Assembly: GCA_025558075.1 (NCBI GenBank)
Contig: JAHLKF010000008.1
Location: forward strand, 496,001 to 560,000
From: Gaertneriomyces semiglobifer
Taxonomy: Eukaryota; Chytridiomycota; Chytridiomycetes; Spizellomycetales; Spizellomycetaceae
DNA length: 64,000 bases
Reading direction: 5' to 3'
In this document: one piece after another, positions 35,701 to 47,285 of the stretch
Layout: the number at the start of each line of letters is the position of its first letter
Position numbering within the stretch: position 1 is the first letter of the stretch
Program-made: the position numbers and the translations under genes
Notes under the pieces: model-generated
The model's database searches: none
The model's input: only the letters and a program-made list of their open reading frames with translations
What the model was told of the DNA's origin: nothing

Positions 35701-36358
35701 GACTAGGTGTCCTTCCACCGCCACTCCACTCTTTCCGGTCCCAAATGAAAGCTGTACCAGGACTTGAGCTCAACGGCGGCTGCATACCCATCCCACTCAT
35801 GCTAGCTGCCGGGCTAGGGCTTCTTCCTTGCGCGAATCCAGACGCACCCCTCCCAAAACTTGGATGGCTAACTTGAGACCAATGCCGCGCACCGCGTGCA
35901 AGTTTCTTGATGCTCTGCAACATTTTGGCGCGTTCTCCTACGGAAAGCACGCCAATGTCCTTCAGTGTATCGTATGTCAACTCGCCCAGTACGGCACCAT
36001 TAACATGATGTTGCGCAAAGGGGGCGATAAATCTTTCAAAGCCATTTTCCAGGAGCCATGTGCGTACTTGTTGCTCGTCCCATTCCGCCACTGCTGACGG
36101 CAAGTGGTGCAGTTGATGCGTCGGCGAAAAGGCAGAATGCGTCGATTCGGTGGATAACCGCGGCGGAGGCACAATGGTGGAAGTGTTGGAGTGGTTGCGG
36201 GTGTGTTTACGAGTGGTGCGGAGGTTAGAGTTGGATGTAGAATGGGTCAGGGTCACCGGAGAATAAGGCTGCTGCGAGCCGTGCGTCCCGTCGTTGTTGT
36301 CCGTCGAGTCCGCAGGCCGTTGCAGGTGAACGACCTGCGAGTGCAGGGTTGAAGACAT
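32706..36358 (-). CDS. STE11: MAPKKK of the Ste11 type (SAM-RA-kinase) with acidic tail
   Basis: Exons 33439-36358 and 32706-33379 flank a 59-bp intron and give 1197 residues. Domain order is: SAM at about 90-153 (EWDEQQVRTWLLENGFERF), a Ras-association/ubiquitin-like domain at about 414-506 (EAIRARCIRVNDTNNQ ... SLRLVRIG), then a Ser/Thr kinase at about 837-1100. Kinase residues are intact: Gly-loop GQGGFGKV, Lys 867 in MAIKQVE, catalytic HRDIKGAN with Asp 968, DFG at 986-988 and WMAPEVARG. The intron splits the GAN|ILVDEDG junction. Ste11-type kinases link a PAK kinase to MAPK cascades for mating, filamentation or osmotic stress. A D/E/S-rich tail of about 95 residues after the kinase is unusual for Ste11. 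The long Pro/Ser linkers fit phospho-regulation. Confidence 0.92.
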
Positions 36359-37408
36359 AATCCTTTCTAGGCAAGAAAGCTAAACGTTTCCAAAGACTTG
36401 GCGACTATTCAACCGTAGCAAGTTAGACGGGGAGGTTGCTGCTCATGCCATGTTCTCCCTCTGTCTCTCTGCTTCTCTGTCTCTATCTTGTTTCCTGCTG
36501 TAAGCCGCTGCCTCTCCACCGTTTCTATCTACAATACTATTATGCTCTGTGGATGGCTACGATGGCATGTATTCCATCCAAACGAAGAGCCTCTTCTCCT
36601 TTGCAAAGTCCCCGCCGTGGCTCGCGTCGACGTCTTTGCAGCAAAGTTGGAACCCGACCTCAGTTCAAAACGAGCAACGGAGAATCTCTCAGCATCAAAC
36701 GGCGAGCACTGTGATGGATGCTCGGCGACGGAGTAGCACGGGAAGCAGGAAGAATGACAATTGGAGGGGAAACAGCAGCAATTGTTTTGAAAATGGCATT
36801 CATTAACTGGGCCTGAAGTGAGCAGTAGGCATCATGGTACGATGACCGCTTTGCTTTGCTGTCCTTTGCTTGAAGGCCCGTTTGGCTATGAATGTAATGG
36901 GTAGCACCTTCAAACTGTATGATAAAATGGAGTCGATTGGGTGGACCCCCATCTGCGTTACTCTTACTTGACCGTAGGAGTCCCCCACTTGTACCCGGCG
37001 AGCAGAGCCAACTCGGTCTTGAAATGCACCAGATTCCAAGTGTAAAATGGAGCCTGTTCGTTTGCTCGCGGCGTCGTTGACAGCGATTGACAGTTGTTCG
37101 TGTTCGCATCGATTGATATGCGAAAGATCTTCCAAGTGTCTTTTCGTTCGCAAGTTCATATTGATGCCCTTCAGTTCTGATACAGCTGCCATTAAGCCAT
37201 CATCGAAACCTCCCGGAGGCATCGACTAGTACATTGTCGGCCTGGTTCCTTTGGCAAGGATTGGGATAGGTTGCAGTATGGAAGCGATGCCTGGTACGGA
37301 CGACATCGCCGGCTTTGTTGATGCTCCTCAACAAACAAAGTCAGGATCCAGGACTGGAGTAACCATATTAGGTCCACCAGTACATAACCACAGGTCAAAC
37401 CTAGCCAA
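36359..37408. promoter_or_regulatory. Divergent region between MAPKKK and DGAT2
   Basis: This 1.05-kb interval has a CT-rich tract near 36455-36490, which would be a purine-rich leader of the minus-strand MAPKKK transcript. Open frames on both strands show no protein character. Confidence 0.45.
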
Positions 37409-38438
37409 ATGGCGTTATACGGCGATGGAGATCTTGGTTTGTTCGCTCACTTCTTTATCAGTTCAGTAAGGGCTCCACACTTATACTTGGCAATGATAGG
37501 CAGTGATTCTCTACTCAAACCTCCTCGTTATGAATATCATCCTCCAATTCGTTTTCCTTTGGAACTTCCGAGCATTATGGCCTCTTCTGCTCCTCTATTG
37601 GTCGTTCATCTTCCTCGACCGTTCCACTCCTTTCACAGGCGGCACCGATCGGCTTCCCTTTTCGCTTCTCCACACATTCCCACTGTGGGATTACTTCACA
37701 ACGTATTTCAATGCGACGCTTGTAAAGACTGCCGAGTTAGATCCCAATGGGAGGTATATTTTCGCCTACCACCCTCATGGAATATTCTGCTACGGCTTGC
37801 TACCGAATTTTGTGCTAAAGAATCGATTTCCCAAAATGTTCGGAAAGCTAAAGGTACGCCTAACGACACTGGACCTCAACTTTTGGTTGCCTGTTTGGCG
37901 GGAGATTTCTATGGGCTTTGGGACCACCTCTGTCTCTGCCAGGGGGCTGAAGAACCTCCTCACCAAAGTAAAAGGCGGAAAGGGTGTGGGTGCAGTAATT
38001 GTTGTAGGAGGAGCTGACGAAGCACTCCTTTCCTATCCCGGCAAGAACGATATCATCCTCAACAAGCGCAAGGGCTTTATTAAGCTCGCCATTCAAACCG
38101 GCTCCTCGCTCGTCCCAACCTACACGTTCGGGGAGAACGACATGTTCTATCAAGTTACCAAAGAGTCTTTCCCCTTCCTATATGAGATCCAGCAAGAATT
38201 GAGGAAATACCTCACCTTTGCATTACCGATTTACTGGGGGCGGTATGGCCTGTTGTTTCCCCGGCGCGTACGGCTAACGACTGTTGTCGGAAGGCCGATT
38301 CATGTCCCGCAAAATCCTGAACCCTCCAGAGAAGAGGTAGACAAAGTACATGCAGAGTATACCCAAGCGCTCGTTGAATTATATACCGAATGGAAAGGAG
38401 ATTACGGAGACGGCGCCGACATGAAGATTGTAGCATAG
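37409..38438 (+). CDS. DGA1: Diacylglycerol O-acyltransferase, DGAT2 family
   Basis: The main exon 37504-38438 carries the whole catalytic region. A 28-bp first exon (37409-37436) with a 67-bp intron gives an ATG start and 320 residues; this first exon is tentative, and ATG 37530 inside the main exon is the alternative. Signatures are an N-terminal hydrophobic hairpin (LWPLLLLYWSFIFLDRSTP), the catalytic FAYHPHGIFCYG with His-Pro-His-Gly, GGADEALLSYPGKNDI, and KGFIKLAIQTGSSLVPTYTFGENDMF. DGAT2 makes triacylglycerol from diacylglycerol and acyl-CoA at the ER and lipid droplets. A monoacylglycerol or wax acyltransferase of the same family cannot be excluded. Confidence 0.9.
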
Positions 38439-38903
38439 GTGGCCAGTAGAGGCCCGCTTTGTCACTCTGTCACTGGCACAGTGGTGCCTTAAATATTTAT
38501 AGGGCTTGCATTGTAGATGCATGCTTGGCTCTAGAGTATGCAACCCGAGCACATCACTGTCTAGTCTATTTCATGCACGCTGTTCTACGCGACAAATGTT
38601 GTAGCCTGCCAACCTAGTTCGAGATCCGCAGGACGTGCCTTGCGGCGGATAAGTGATTTCCAAATAGGAGGTTCGCGGTCAGAGCGCTTTGTATTGCGCG
38701 AAGGCAGCGCAAAGGCAGCATCGCGTGCCTCAGAAGAACGTCCGTTGAGAGCTTCATGGACGCCACTCACGCAGATCAGTGGGTTGAGGCTCGACCTTTT
38801 CTAGCAATTCTTTGTTGCCCATTGCCGAAGAGCTCAATTCCATTCGTCTTTAAGACCTGCAAGAACCCGAAAGCACCGCAGCAAAGTCTGCTCACAAGTG
38901 ATT
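38439..38903. other. Convergent 3' region
   Basis: These 465 bp lie between the stops of DGAT2 and the AlkB-like gene. No supported feature. Confidence 0.5.
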
Positions 38904-40061
38904 TCAATAAACTTGTCGTACGTTGATGTTAACGCGAGTGGTAGTCATATACTCCCCAAACAGCGCCCACTCTTCCTCTCCCTCCTCCAGCGGTGCGTCA
39001 CGGGCCAGGTAAGGAGGAAGGGTGTTCTCCAAGATCCGAGGAACCGAGTGAAATGCCCGCCGGCCTTTCCCATACATGACGCAAACATCTCCACTGGTCA
39101 ACTTGATTGCGACAGGTTTATCCTTCTTCTCTTCTGTGCCAAATAGGAATATGCCTTCATTTCCTAAGCTAAAGCTTACTAACGGTGCCCTCACGTTCTC
39201 TTCGCTCCTGTCTTGATGTGCCATTAAAGCGTCGCGAAGCTGATAAAAATTTACTATTCCGGCTTCAGGAATGTAGGAGGAGGCTGGGTATAAGGTTGTA
39301 GACGAAATGGCTTCTACAATTGCTGTGGACAATGCGGCGATAAGTGCTGGAAACGGTGGCCTGCGGTCAAGATGGTACTCCTTCGTTGACCAGTTGTACT
39401 GGAAGCCCAAAGATGTCCATCGAAGGCGTGGGAGTAAGGACGATGGAGACAGTGCAGTGAGATGCTTCACGGAAGTTGTTGGGGGATCAATCTTTACCTT
39501 AACCTTCACTGAAGAATCTGTCTGATCTTGACTATCAATTGGTAGCTCAACTTCCTCTTCGCTACTGTACCCGTCTTCGCCTACGGATCCGTCATGCCGC
39601 ATCTCCAGGTGGATTTTCTTCCCAGATTCATGCAGCTTCCACAAACCTTCTTTCGGAATGCGCCAATGAGTGTCCAAATTGGTAACGTTTGGAAAGCAGG
39701 TATAGTTCCTCAAACAATGCCGTATCAACTTCCGTTGCGCTTTCGCCGAAAAGAGGTTCGGAATGATCAACAGTCCTTCATAATCACCAAGTTTATATGC
39801 TTTGATGGCATCCCGCGTTCCTGCCTCGGGATATCCAAAGTCGATACAAGCCTCTCTCGGGTCTACATCTAGAGGGATTTCCAGCAAAGCTCCTGTTGCA
39901 ACCCACTGGTCCGGGGAACGTGGATCAATGAGCGTCTCCAAAACACTGTCCGGCAGTTCACGACGTTTCCAAGTGCGTTCCGCGATGCGGAACGCCGTCT
40001 GATTTATCCACGCCGGCGAGTCTGGAGGTGGTGGTAACGAATGGCGCTTTTTCCTTGCCAT
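38904..40061 (-). CDS. ALKBH1: 2-oxoglutarate/Fe(II) dioxygenase, ALKBH1-like
   Basis: This is a single exon of 385 residues. The AlkB fold is read from SLGFQYNWSTKEYHLD, EAGIVNFYQLRDALMAHQDRSEEN with the His-x-Asp iron ligands, SFSLGNEGIFLFG, the distal His in GRRAFHSVPRIL, and the 2-oxoglutarate-binding Arg region TTTRVNINVRQVY at the end. This order matches ALKBH1, which demethylates 1-methyladenosine and processes 5-methylcytidine in tRNAs, or acts on DNA 6mA in some reports. An acidic insert (about 155-195) splits the core. The start at 40061 has a lysine/arginine-rich leader (MARKKRHS). It is head to head with QCR9 across 226 bp. Confidence 0.88.
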   Translation of the reverse strand: MARKKRHSLPPPPDSPAWINQTAFRIAERTWKRRELPDSVLETLIDPRSPDQWVATGALLEIPLDVDPREACIDFGYPEAGTRDAIKAYKLGDYEGLLIIPNLFSAKAQRKLIRHCLRNYTCFPNVTNLDTHWRIPKEGLWKLHESGKKIHLEMRHDGSVGEDGYSSEEEVELPIDSQDQTDSSVKVKVKIDPPTTSVKHLTALSPSSLLPRLRWTSLGFQYNWSTKEYHLDRRPPFPALIAALSTAIVEAISSTTLYPASSYIPEAGIVNFYQLRDALMAHQDRSEENVRAPLVSFSLGNEGIFLFGTEEKKDKPVAIKLTSGDVCVMYGKGRRAFHSVPRILENTLPPYLARDAPLEEGEEEWALFGEYMTTTRVNINVRQVY

Positions 40062-40287
40062 CAGTGATTAGCGGATGCCCACCAAAGCTGGCATAAGGAC
40101 ATAAATAGCTTGTATTGGGTGCTATTATAACCTAACTGGGGGAAAATCCCACATCGACCATCCGTTGCTATGATACCACCACCTCGAGCAAGTTGGGCGT
40201 CACTCGATTGAGATCTTCGTTTCCCGAACCTTCATCACTACCATCACCGTGATTAAGTCGGAACCTTTGAACAACCGTCATAGCAAA
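40062..40287. promoter_or_regulatory. Divergent promoter, ALKBH1-like / QCR9
   Basis: This 226-bp interval is the shared promoter of two divergent genes. No E-box of the GTCACRTGAC type was found here. Confidence 0.5.
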
Positions 40288-40898
40288 ATGGCATCTGCTC
40301 TCGCTCGGACGACGTACAACGGTGGGTATCGTCATTGCGGTAGCAAAGTTCCCTTTTGGTGACTTAAGAACTCATCATTCCCCCTTTGCCTTCCCGGTCA
40401 TCATCGATTATCGTTGTTCCCTTCAACCTCTTCGTATTGCGGAATAACTCAGTCTTCTTCAAGAAGTCCTCCAACTTCATGGTCGCTATCTTTGCTGGCG
40501 CATTCGCGTTTGAAATCGCATTCGACACATTCAGCGACCGTGTATGGGACCACCTGAACGCTGGGGTATGTGTCACGCTTACAGATAGGCCGAACGGTGC
40601 TTCGGCTGTTAAGAGAGACGTTGGAGAATGAAGTAGCGGACACGTTGGAGGATGATGATGGGACTATTTGAGAATACCGCAACCATCAGAAGTGATCAAA
40701 AGCATATGCTGGAGACCATACGAGACTTTTGGAGACTACAAAATGTTATCTTACGTGTGCTACGGAGTAGCACAGAAAAGGACCTGGCGTCAACAGGTTC
40801 TACATATGAGCTCCTACGCTGCTCTCGAGTTTTGGGTACTAACACGACATCTTTGACAGCGTCAATGGAAAGATATCCGCCACAAATACGTACAATGA
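40288..40898 (+). CDS. QCR9: Cytochrome bc1 complex subunit 9 (Qcr9/UQCR10)
   Basis: Three tiny exons (40288-40321, 40453-40565, 40860-40898) give a 61-residue protein, the usual Qcr9 size. The product reads MASALARTTYN, then FFKKSSNFMVAIFAGAFAFE (the single membrane helix), FDTFSDRVWDHLNAGR and QWKDIRHKYVQ. The pattern FFxxxSxFxxxIFAGAFxFE, then F-D and W-x-x-x-N-x-G-x-x-W-K-D-I-x-H-K-Y is specific to this complex III subunit. The second intron is 294 bp, the longest in the window, and has a perfect TACTAAC branch-point sequence 17 bp before its acceptor AG. The first intron is 131 bp. The gene is too small and fragmented for single-frame gene finding. Confidence 0.9.
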
Positions 40899-41195
40899 GT
40901 AGATCCTGCGACATATGAGACATTTGGTTCACTGCTGATGAACCCGAAATAAATATGAATTTTGCATCAATTCGGCTGTCCCATGTTCGTCTGTGTAGAA
41001 ATCTCCAGTGAGATGGATTGCTTGGTGAGCTAGGTTTCTTTCTCACCGCCAAACATACTTTTGTGGAGGCAGATAGGGTGAATACATGGACAGAGAAGAG
41101 AGGCAGCCATGATGTTCACTTTATGAAAACTTGAATATTAAGAACTTCATATAATACAATTGAATGGGAAAACTGTCCGTCGATCAAAAACTAAA

Positions 41196-42248
41196 CTACC
41201 ACAGTGCGCTAACAAGCCCAGCGACAGCAATCAGACATGCACTGCTTCTTACAGAAACCGCGCCGCTGACCTCTCCCTGAACATTGTCATCATCAAGGTC
41301 GGGTTTGACGGGTGCGTTCGGGTCATCATCCTTGTCGTGGACACCCTCAACCTTGCCGTCCGCAGTGATCTTGGGCAGAAGCACATTGTCAATCAAGTGG
41401 ATCACACCGCCGTTGAAGAGCAAGTCAGTCTTGGTAACGGTAACATCCTCCGTGTTGCCAGCACCGCGGAGGAGTACAGCGCCCTCGGGAGTAGTCGACA
41501 CTGAGATGGAAGTAAGCTCATCGTCGTCAAGAGCAGTTTCGAGCTTGGTGTTGTTAGCCAAAGGAGCGCCTGTGTTGGGAATGATGTCGGTAGAGTAGAT
41601 GGTCTTGGGGACAATGTGTAGGTTCAAGACGCTGGTGACGACGCCCGTGGTGAGGTTGGCACCGCTGTTCTGCAGTGCGGTGAGGGATTCATCGGAAGGA
41701 GCAAAGATGGTCACGCCTTTCAGAACATCGGGATTCACTTGTACCGACTCGAGAAGCTTCAGCAGAGCTGGGGCTTCAGCCGCAAGTACTGTTGATGCGT
41801 TGCCGGGAGGAAGGAGTATAGAGTCGATGACGTGCACGACACCGTTGTCGGCAGGAAGAGACTCTGTGACTTTGATGTTGTTGCCGACGGTGACAGAGTC
41901 ACTGGCTACGCGTACTGGGAGCACTTGGTCGATCGAAGTCTTGACAAAGAAGCGATCGGCACCATGAGTAGATTGTACTGGGCCCGGGATGAATTTGTTG
42001 CCAGTGAGGACGTGGTAGCCAACAATTCGCGCGACATCAAGTCCTTCGGTGCTCACGCCTTCAAAGGCGGCATTTGTGGGGGCGAAAACGGTAACGTCGT
42101 TCTTGCCCAGCGCGTCGATAAGTTGAGGATACTGAGTCGCAAGACCAGTAAGTGTGGAGAACCGGGCATCACCCACAAGAGTGTCAACCAAGGAGGCTGC
42201 CGAAGCGTAGAGCGGCAGAGCAGAAAGAAGTAGAGATTTGAGAAGCAT
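41196..42248 (-). CDS. Secreted FAS1 (fasciclin) protein, two domains, likely GPI-anchored
   Basis: This is a single exon of 350 residues. It begins with a signal peptide (MLLKSLLLSALPLYASA). Two FAS1 domains follow, at about 18-150 and 151-290. The first has the H1 box DVTVFAPTNAAFE and H2 VVHVIDSILLPPG; the second has VTIFAPSDESLTALQ and VIHLIDNVLLPK. The C-terminus has an acidic linker (HDKDDDPN...DLDDDN) and then SGAVSVRSSACLIAVAGLVSALW, hydrophobic to the end, which suits a GPI signal. FAS1 proteins mediate adhesion at the fungal cell surface. Codon use is skewed to C/G-ending codons, suggesting high expression, and a TATA box lies 147 bp upstream. Confidence 0.92.
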   Translation of the reverse strand: MLLKSLLLSALPLYASAASLVDTLVGDARFSTLTGLATQYPQLIDALGKNDVTVFAPTNAAFEGVSTEGLDVARIVGYHVLTGNKFIPGPVQSTHGADRFFVKTSIDQVLPVRVASDSVTVGNNIKVTESLPADNGVVHVIDSILLPPGNASTVLAAEAPALLKLLESVQVNPDVLKGVTIFAPSDESLTALQNSGANLTTGVVTSVLNLHIVPKTIYSTDIIPNTGAPLANNTKLETALDDDELTSISVSTTPEGAVLLRGAGNTEDVTVTKTDLLFNGGVIHLIDNVLLPKITADGKVEGVHDKDDDPNAPVKPDLDDDNVQGEVSGAVSVRSSACLIAVAGLVSALW

Positions 42249-43689
42249 GATTGGCTAGAGTTATGTAGTTGAGAACAGATTGGAAACCAAAGAGGGGTTG
42301 GCTATCTCTTGAGAGGACTTAGTGGTTGTTGCGAGGAGCAGCGGATGATGGAGAGAGTTTGGAGGAGGGAGTGGGCGACCCCTCCTGCTTTTATATCGCT
42401 GGCCGATGCTGAGGACGGCCTCATTGTTCTACTTCGTTCCTGTCCAGCAAGGCCCTTTTCCACCGATCTTCACCACCGATTCCTCCTCCCACGTCACCCC
42501 TCACAGCCAGTCAGTAGCATTTTTCCTGCGTGCGAAGAACTTGGAAGTCTCCTCCTGGCACGCCAGCGTCGCTACATTTCCACGGAGGGGCATTTCAAAT
42601 CATCATTCCTCGATCCTGGCCCTCCAGTTCAGAAGACGGTTCGTAGGTTTGACTCCGTGCACAGCCCTTTGTTGTGTCGAAACCTTAAAGTTTAACCCAA
42701 CATGATGTCAACGGAGTCACCTATTGCGGAGCCACACCATCGCGCAGAATGCAATCATCATAATATCATATCGTGTGCAGCTTCTCATAAGCGGCGGGAG
42801 GTCGCATCCCCTCAAAGCCGTCCGGTCTCTGCGCAACATTCATGAACCACTTTCTCCCGATCCACAATCCGCTTTAACCTGCCTTTGCGAAAAAAAGGAA
42901 CACTGAGCAGCTTAAAACCGATTCGGACGCGTCAAAAGCCCAGGAATCGGGCGACGACATTGAACTTGGATCGGCGACGGGGCGTAAATGCCAATTAGCC
43001 ATGATATCATGGTACGGTATGGTATGGTATATAATGAGTGGTCAATCTCGAACGGAGCTGATGTTGTGATGATGTGTGATGAGTACAACCGTGTGTAGCG
43101 GCGATTCATCAACCGCCGCTGCCGTCGGCTCGATTGATGCCTGCTCCCAGATAGATCTAGCGTTAGCGGAGCTAAAGGAACACTCTCAGCTTCGGGGAAT
43201 GGGACAGAAGAATCAAGGGAATTGGTCTCTCCGATCAAAAGCTGTTTTCATCGTGAGACGCCGATTTTGTGTTCAGCATCGCTGCGGATGCTTCGTAGTG
43301 TAATTCTCGTTTCTGATTCATGGTTGAGGCCTTGGCATGTTCTAGTTGCGATCGAGGTCAATGAATGAGAGTCAACCAGACTGCCCAGACGAGGGTCTGT
43401 TGGATGAACTTTGACTTTGGCCAGCTCCTGTCTGCCCGACACGTTACGAATGACCATTTCTTCCCAGTTCAGGCTCACTCCACGGAGAGAACATCAGGTA
43501 TGGTCGAAACACGTGCAGACCTGGTGGGATGGCACATCTCAAAAAGCACCTTTGGTACTGGCGGCAAAAATGCCGCAAGGTGACAGCAGAGCCTGCGCAA
43601 GGTAACGTTTATCCATAGGGTTACTATGTTGAGCCCAAGTGAAAGGGATGTATGCAGACTTAAATGACACCTTAAACTTGGCCTACTAG
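42249..43689. other. Intergenic, FAS1 promoter plus unannotated spacer
   Basis: This 1.44-kb interval holds the FAS1 leader and TATA box at its left end. Near 43010-43032 there is a short GGTAT-type tandem repeat. No gene could be supported. Confidence 0.45.
42388..42397 (-). promoter_or_regulatory. TATA box GATATAAAAG of the FAS1 gene
   Basis: On the minus strand this reads GATATAAAAG, about 140-150 bp upstream of the FAS1 start codon and followed by a pyrimidine-rich leader. The same decamer precedes the other strongly biased secreted-protein gene at 47097. Confidence 0.6.
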
Positions 43690-44937
<1,248 letters not shown>

Positions 44938-45687
44938 GGTGGGTAACTGTGCTGCTTGTTCTGCCTACTGCTCAGGTTGGTCAGATGAATGGCAACGAGT
45001 ATTTAAAAGAAGTTTGTCGTCCCGATAATAAAATGTCGAGATGTCAAGCGATGGCATCTCTTCCGCTGCAGCCGAGATCTCTGCTTATGTAATCATCGGC
45101 AGGACGCGTGCGAAAATGTCATCCTTGCGATGAAAACCGTAGCGAGTTTTGATGACGGTGATGAGACTGCCTGCGATGATTACGGTTGAGCACCACCTGC
45201 ATTTGCAATGGCCCATGGCTGGTGAATTAACCTGGCACCAGCGTCCTCGTCTAGGGAGTGTTGATGACGGTGATGAGGATGCCTGCGATCATTACAGTTG
45301 AGTATCAGTGGTATCTGCGCTAGTCCGTGCCTGGTGAACCCAACAGCTTTACCCGACGAGTGTCGAGTTGCAACTGTGTCAACCAAAAGTCATTAAGCAG
45401 ACAAAGATCACAAGATGGAACAATGGTCTTTTTTAGAGTTCAAAGGTATGATTGGGCTATTCTTTTGATTTTTTTATATACACAACGGATTCATATCAAC
45501 ATGACCTCGCACTCAGTGGAGGGGGAAATATACATATGTACAATGGTGGGAAAACCGTTGACAACAACAACCAATTGGCCAATCAATCACCTCGTATCTC
45601 TAGATGTCAACATCTATCTAGGATCCAAAAAGCCCAAAGCCAAGCGTATCAGAAGAAAGCACACAAAAGATTCCTGTGTGGAATGCT
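44938..45687. other. Intergenic with a diverged tandem duplication
   Basis: This 750-bp interval lies between the LYS12 start and the stop of the next minus-strand gene. It contains the two 42-bp repeat copies noted separately. No gene was found. Confidence 0.5.
45149..45302 (+). repeat. Two 42-bp direct repeat copies, period 112 bp
   Basis: Copy one is 45149-45190 and copy two is 45261-45302. They differ at 4 of 42 positions. Both begin TTGATGACGGTGATGAG. Similarity fades in the following spacer, so this may be a partly decayed tandem duplication. Confidence 0.75.
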
Positions 45688-47097
45688 TTACTCGAGGTCA
45701 ACCTCGTCGGCGGGAGCCTGTGCGTCATCGGGGTTGACGTCGCTGTACTCCTCATCGTCCTCAATGAGCTCACCAGCAGCACGACGAGCAAGGAACTTCT
45801 GAGCGGTGGCACCGAGAGCCTTGGCCAAGTTGGGTGCAAGGGCAGCAGCGTTCTCGGGCTTCTTCAAGGAGTTCTTCTTCATGCCAAACACTTCGGGAGT
45901 GGTGAGACAGCTGTCCTTGGTGGCAACACCTTGTTGAGAGAGACCGGCAGCCTGGAACTTGGGAAGGAAGGAGTCACGGATAGCGGTGTAGTCGACGTTG
46001 GTGACGTAGGTGTTGGTGAATTGACGCTTGGCGGTGGGGTTGAGGACAACGTTGAATTCGTCACCTTGGTAGGCACCAGCGCATCCCTTTGCTCCGCAGG
46101 TAGCATCGAGCTGTGCCTGGGCAGCCTTGTTCAGCTTGGTTGCGGCCTTTTCTGCCCGCTTGACTGCGTTCTCAACCTGCTTGCGGAGGTTGTTACGGGT
46201 CTGGATGACGTTGCGGGGTTCGGCGTCCTTGAGGAGACCACCGTTACCGGTGAAGGACTGCAACTCGATACGAGCAGCCAGCTGGGCACCGACGGCCTCG
46301 GGCTGTTGACCGCGGTATCCAGAGTGGGTGGAGTCAATGTGTGCGGTGTCGAAGGAGTCGGAGAAGCAACGAGCGGGGTTGAACTTGACAGAGGTAGTCT
46401 GGCGGGTGAAGAGCTTCTTCGGTGCGGCAGCTCCCGCAGTGATCTCGACGTTGGTGCAGACGGCGTAGGTACGGGGTTCAACGGTGTGCCAGTAGAGCTG
46501 CATCAGGCAACCCTTGCCAGGAGCACAGACATCGACGGGGAAGTCAGCGGGAAGAGTGACGTTGGGACGGTTCTGAGCGAAACCACCACCACACGCGAAG
46601 CGGGCAATGGGAGCAACATCGGGAACGGTCTGGTTCATGTTGGCCCAGATGTTGACTTCGCACTCTCCATCGTGAGGATTGTTGAACTGCAGTGGGATTT
46701 CAAAGTTCTGGCCGGGTTGCAGCTGCATTAACGGGGACTGACCGAGACCGTCTTGACGACACGGTGTCATGTCCTTGGCGAGCTCATTGTTGGTGTTGCG
46801 CTGGTTTGCCTCGTTGTCAATGTTGGAGCGGAGGAAGTTGTCGTTGTTGTTCTTCTCCTGGTTCTTCAAGGCCTTGTATCCGAAGTTGGATGGGACTTGG
46901 TAGGGGAAAGTCGCGACGTTTTGGCGACGAGCCAAACCACCGGCGGCGTATTGGCCTTTACGGCCGTTGGCGAGGGAAGCGTCCTTGCGGATTTGGTCAT
47001 CCTGGAAACCGCGCTTGGCGAGGGAAGCGACACGCATGTCGGCGGCGACACCAGTCGCGAGCAACGCAACAGTCAAGAGTGATGGAACAGAAGGCAT
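45688..47097 (-). CDS. Secreted protein with Cys-rich core and acidic tail, probably highly expressed
   Basis: This is a single exon of 469 residues. A signal peptide (MPSVPSLLTVALLATGVAA) is followed by two dibasic sites, KR at 28-29 and RR at 57-58, which look like Kex2 cleavage points. The central part carries PLMQLQPGQNFEIPLQFNN, GECEVNIWANMNQT, and GCLMQLYWHTVEPRTYAVCTNVEI. This C-x-x-Q-x-Y-W-H...C pattern resembles segments of secreted carbohydrate-active or LPMO-like proteins, but the mature N-terminal His of an LPMO is missing. The second half is helical and Lys/Ala-rich, and the C-terminus is strongly acidic (IEDDEEYSDVNPDDAQAP). Codon use is very biased. I do not recognise a named family. 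Confidence 0.75.
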   Translation of the reverse strand: MPSVPSLLTVALLATGVAADMRVASLAKRGFQDDQIRKDASLANGRKGQYAAGGLARRQNVATFPYQVPSNFGYKALKNQEKNNNDNFLRSNIDNEANQRNTNNELAKDMTPCRQDGLGQSPLMQLQPGQNFEIPLQFNNPHDGECEVNIWANMNQTVPDVAPIARFACGGGFAQNRPNVTLPADFPVDVCAPGKGCLMQLYWHTVEPRTYAVCTNVEITAGAAAPKKLFTRQTTSVKFNPARCFSDSFDTAHIDSTHSGYRGQQPEAVGAQLAARIELQSFTGNGGLLKDAEPRNVIQTRNNLRKQVENAVKRAEKAATKLNKAAQAQLDATCGAKGCAGAYQGDEFNVVLNPTAKRQFTNTYVTNVDYTAIRDSFLPKFQAAGLSQQGVATKDSCLTTPEVFGMKKNSLKKPENAAALAPNLAKALGATAQKFLARRAAGELIEDDEEYSDVNPDDAQAPADEVDLE

Positions 47098-47182
47098 CGT
47101 TTGTTTGTTAGTTGTGTGATGAGTGTGTGAATGTGTGTAGGTTGCTGCTGTTTGGCGGATTCGGAGGTGGAGGCGGAGGTGG

Positions 47183-47214
47183 CTGTTGTTGTTGCTGTTG
47201 TTGTGGTTGTTGTT
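47183..47214 (-). promoter_or_regulatory. CAA-rich 5' leader of the secreted-protein gene
   Basis: On the minus strand this reads as repeated CAA units, between the TATA box and the ATG. The rest of the leader is also A/C-rich and lacks G, so it should be unstructured and favour translation (inference). Confidence 0.55.
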
Positions 47215-47275
47215 GGAGAGGAAGGTGTGCTTGTGATGATGAGAAGACAGGAAGGGGAGGACACCTGGGATGGTC

Positions 47276-47285
47276 CTTTTATATC
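47276..47285 (-). promoter_or_regulatory. TATA box GATATAAAAG of the secreted-protein gene
   Basis: On the minus strand this reads GATATAAAAG, about 180 bp before the start at 47097. It is identical to the FAS1 element. Confidence 0.6.

Noticed and set aside
45688..47097. Lytic polysaccharide monooxygenase
   Set aside because: The Y-W-H segment is suggestive, but the mature protein does not start with the required histidine.
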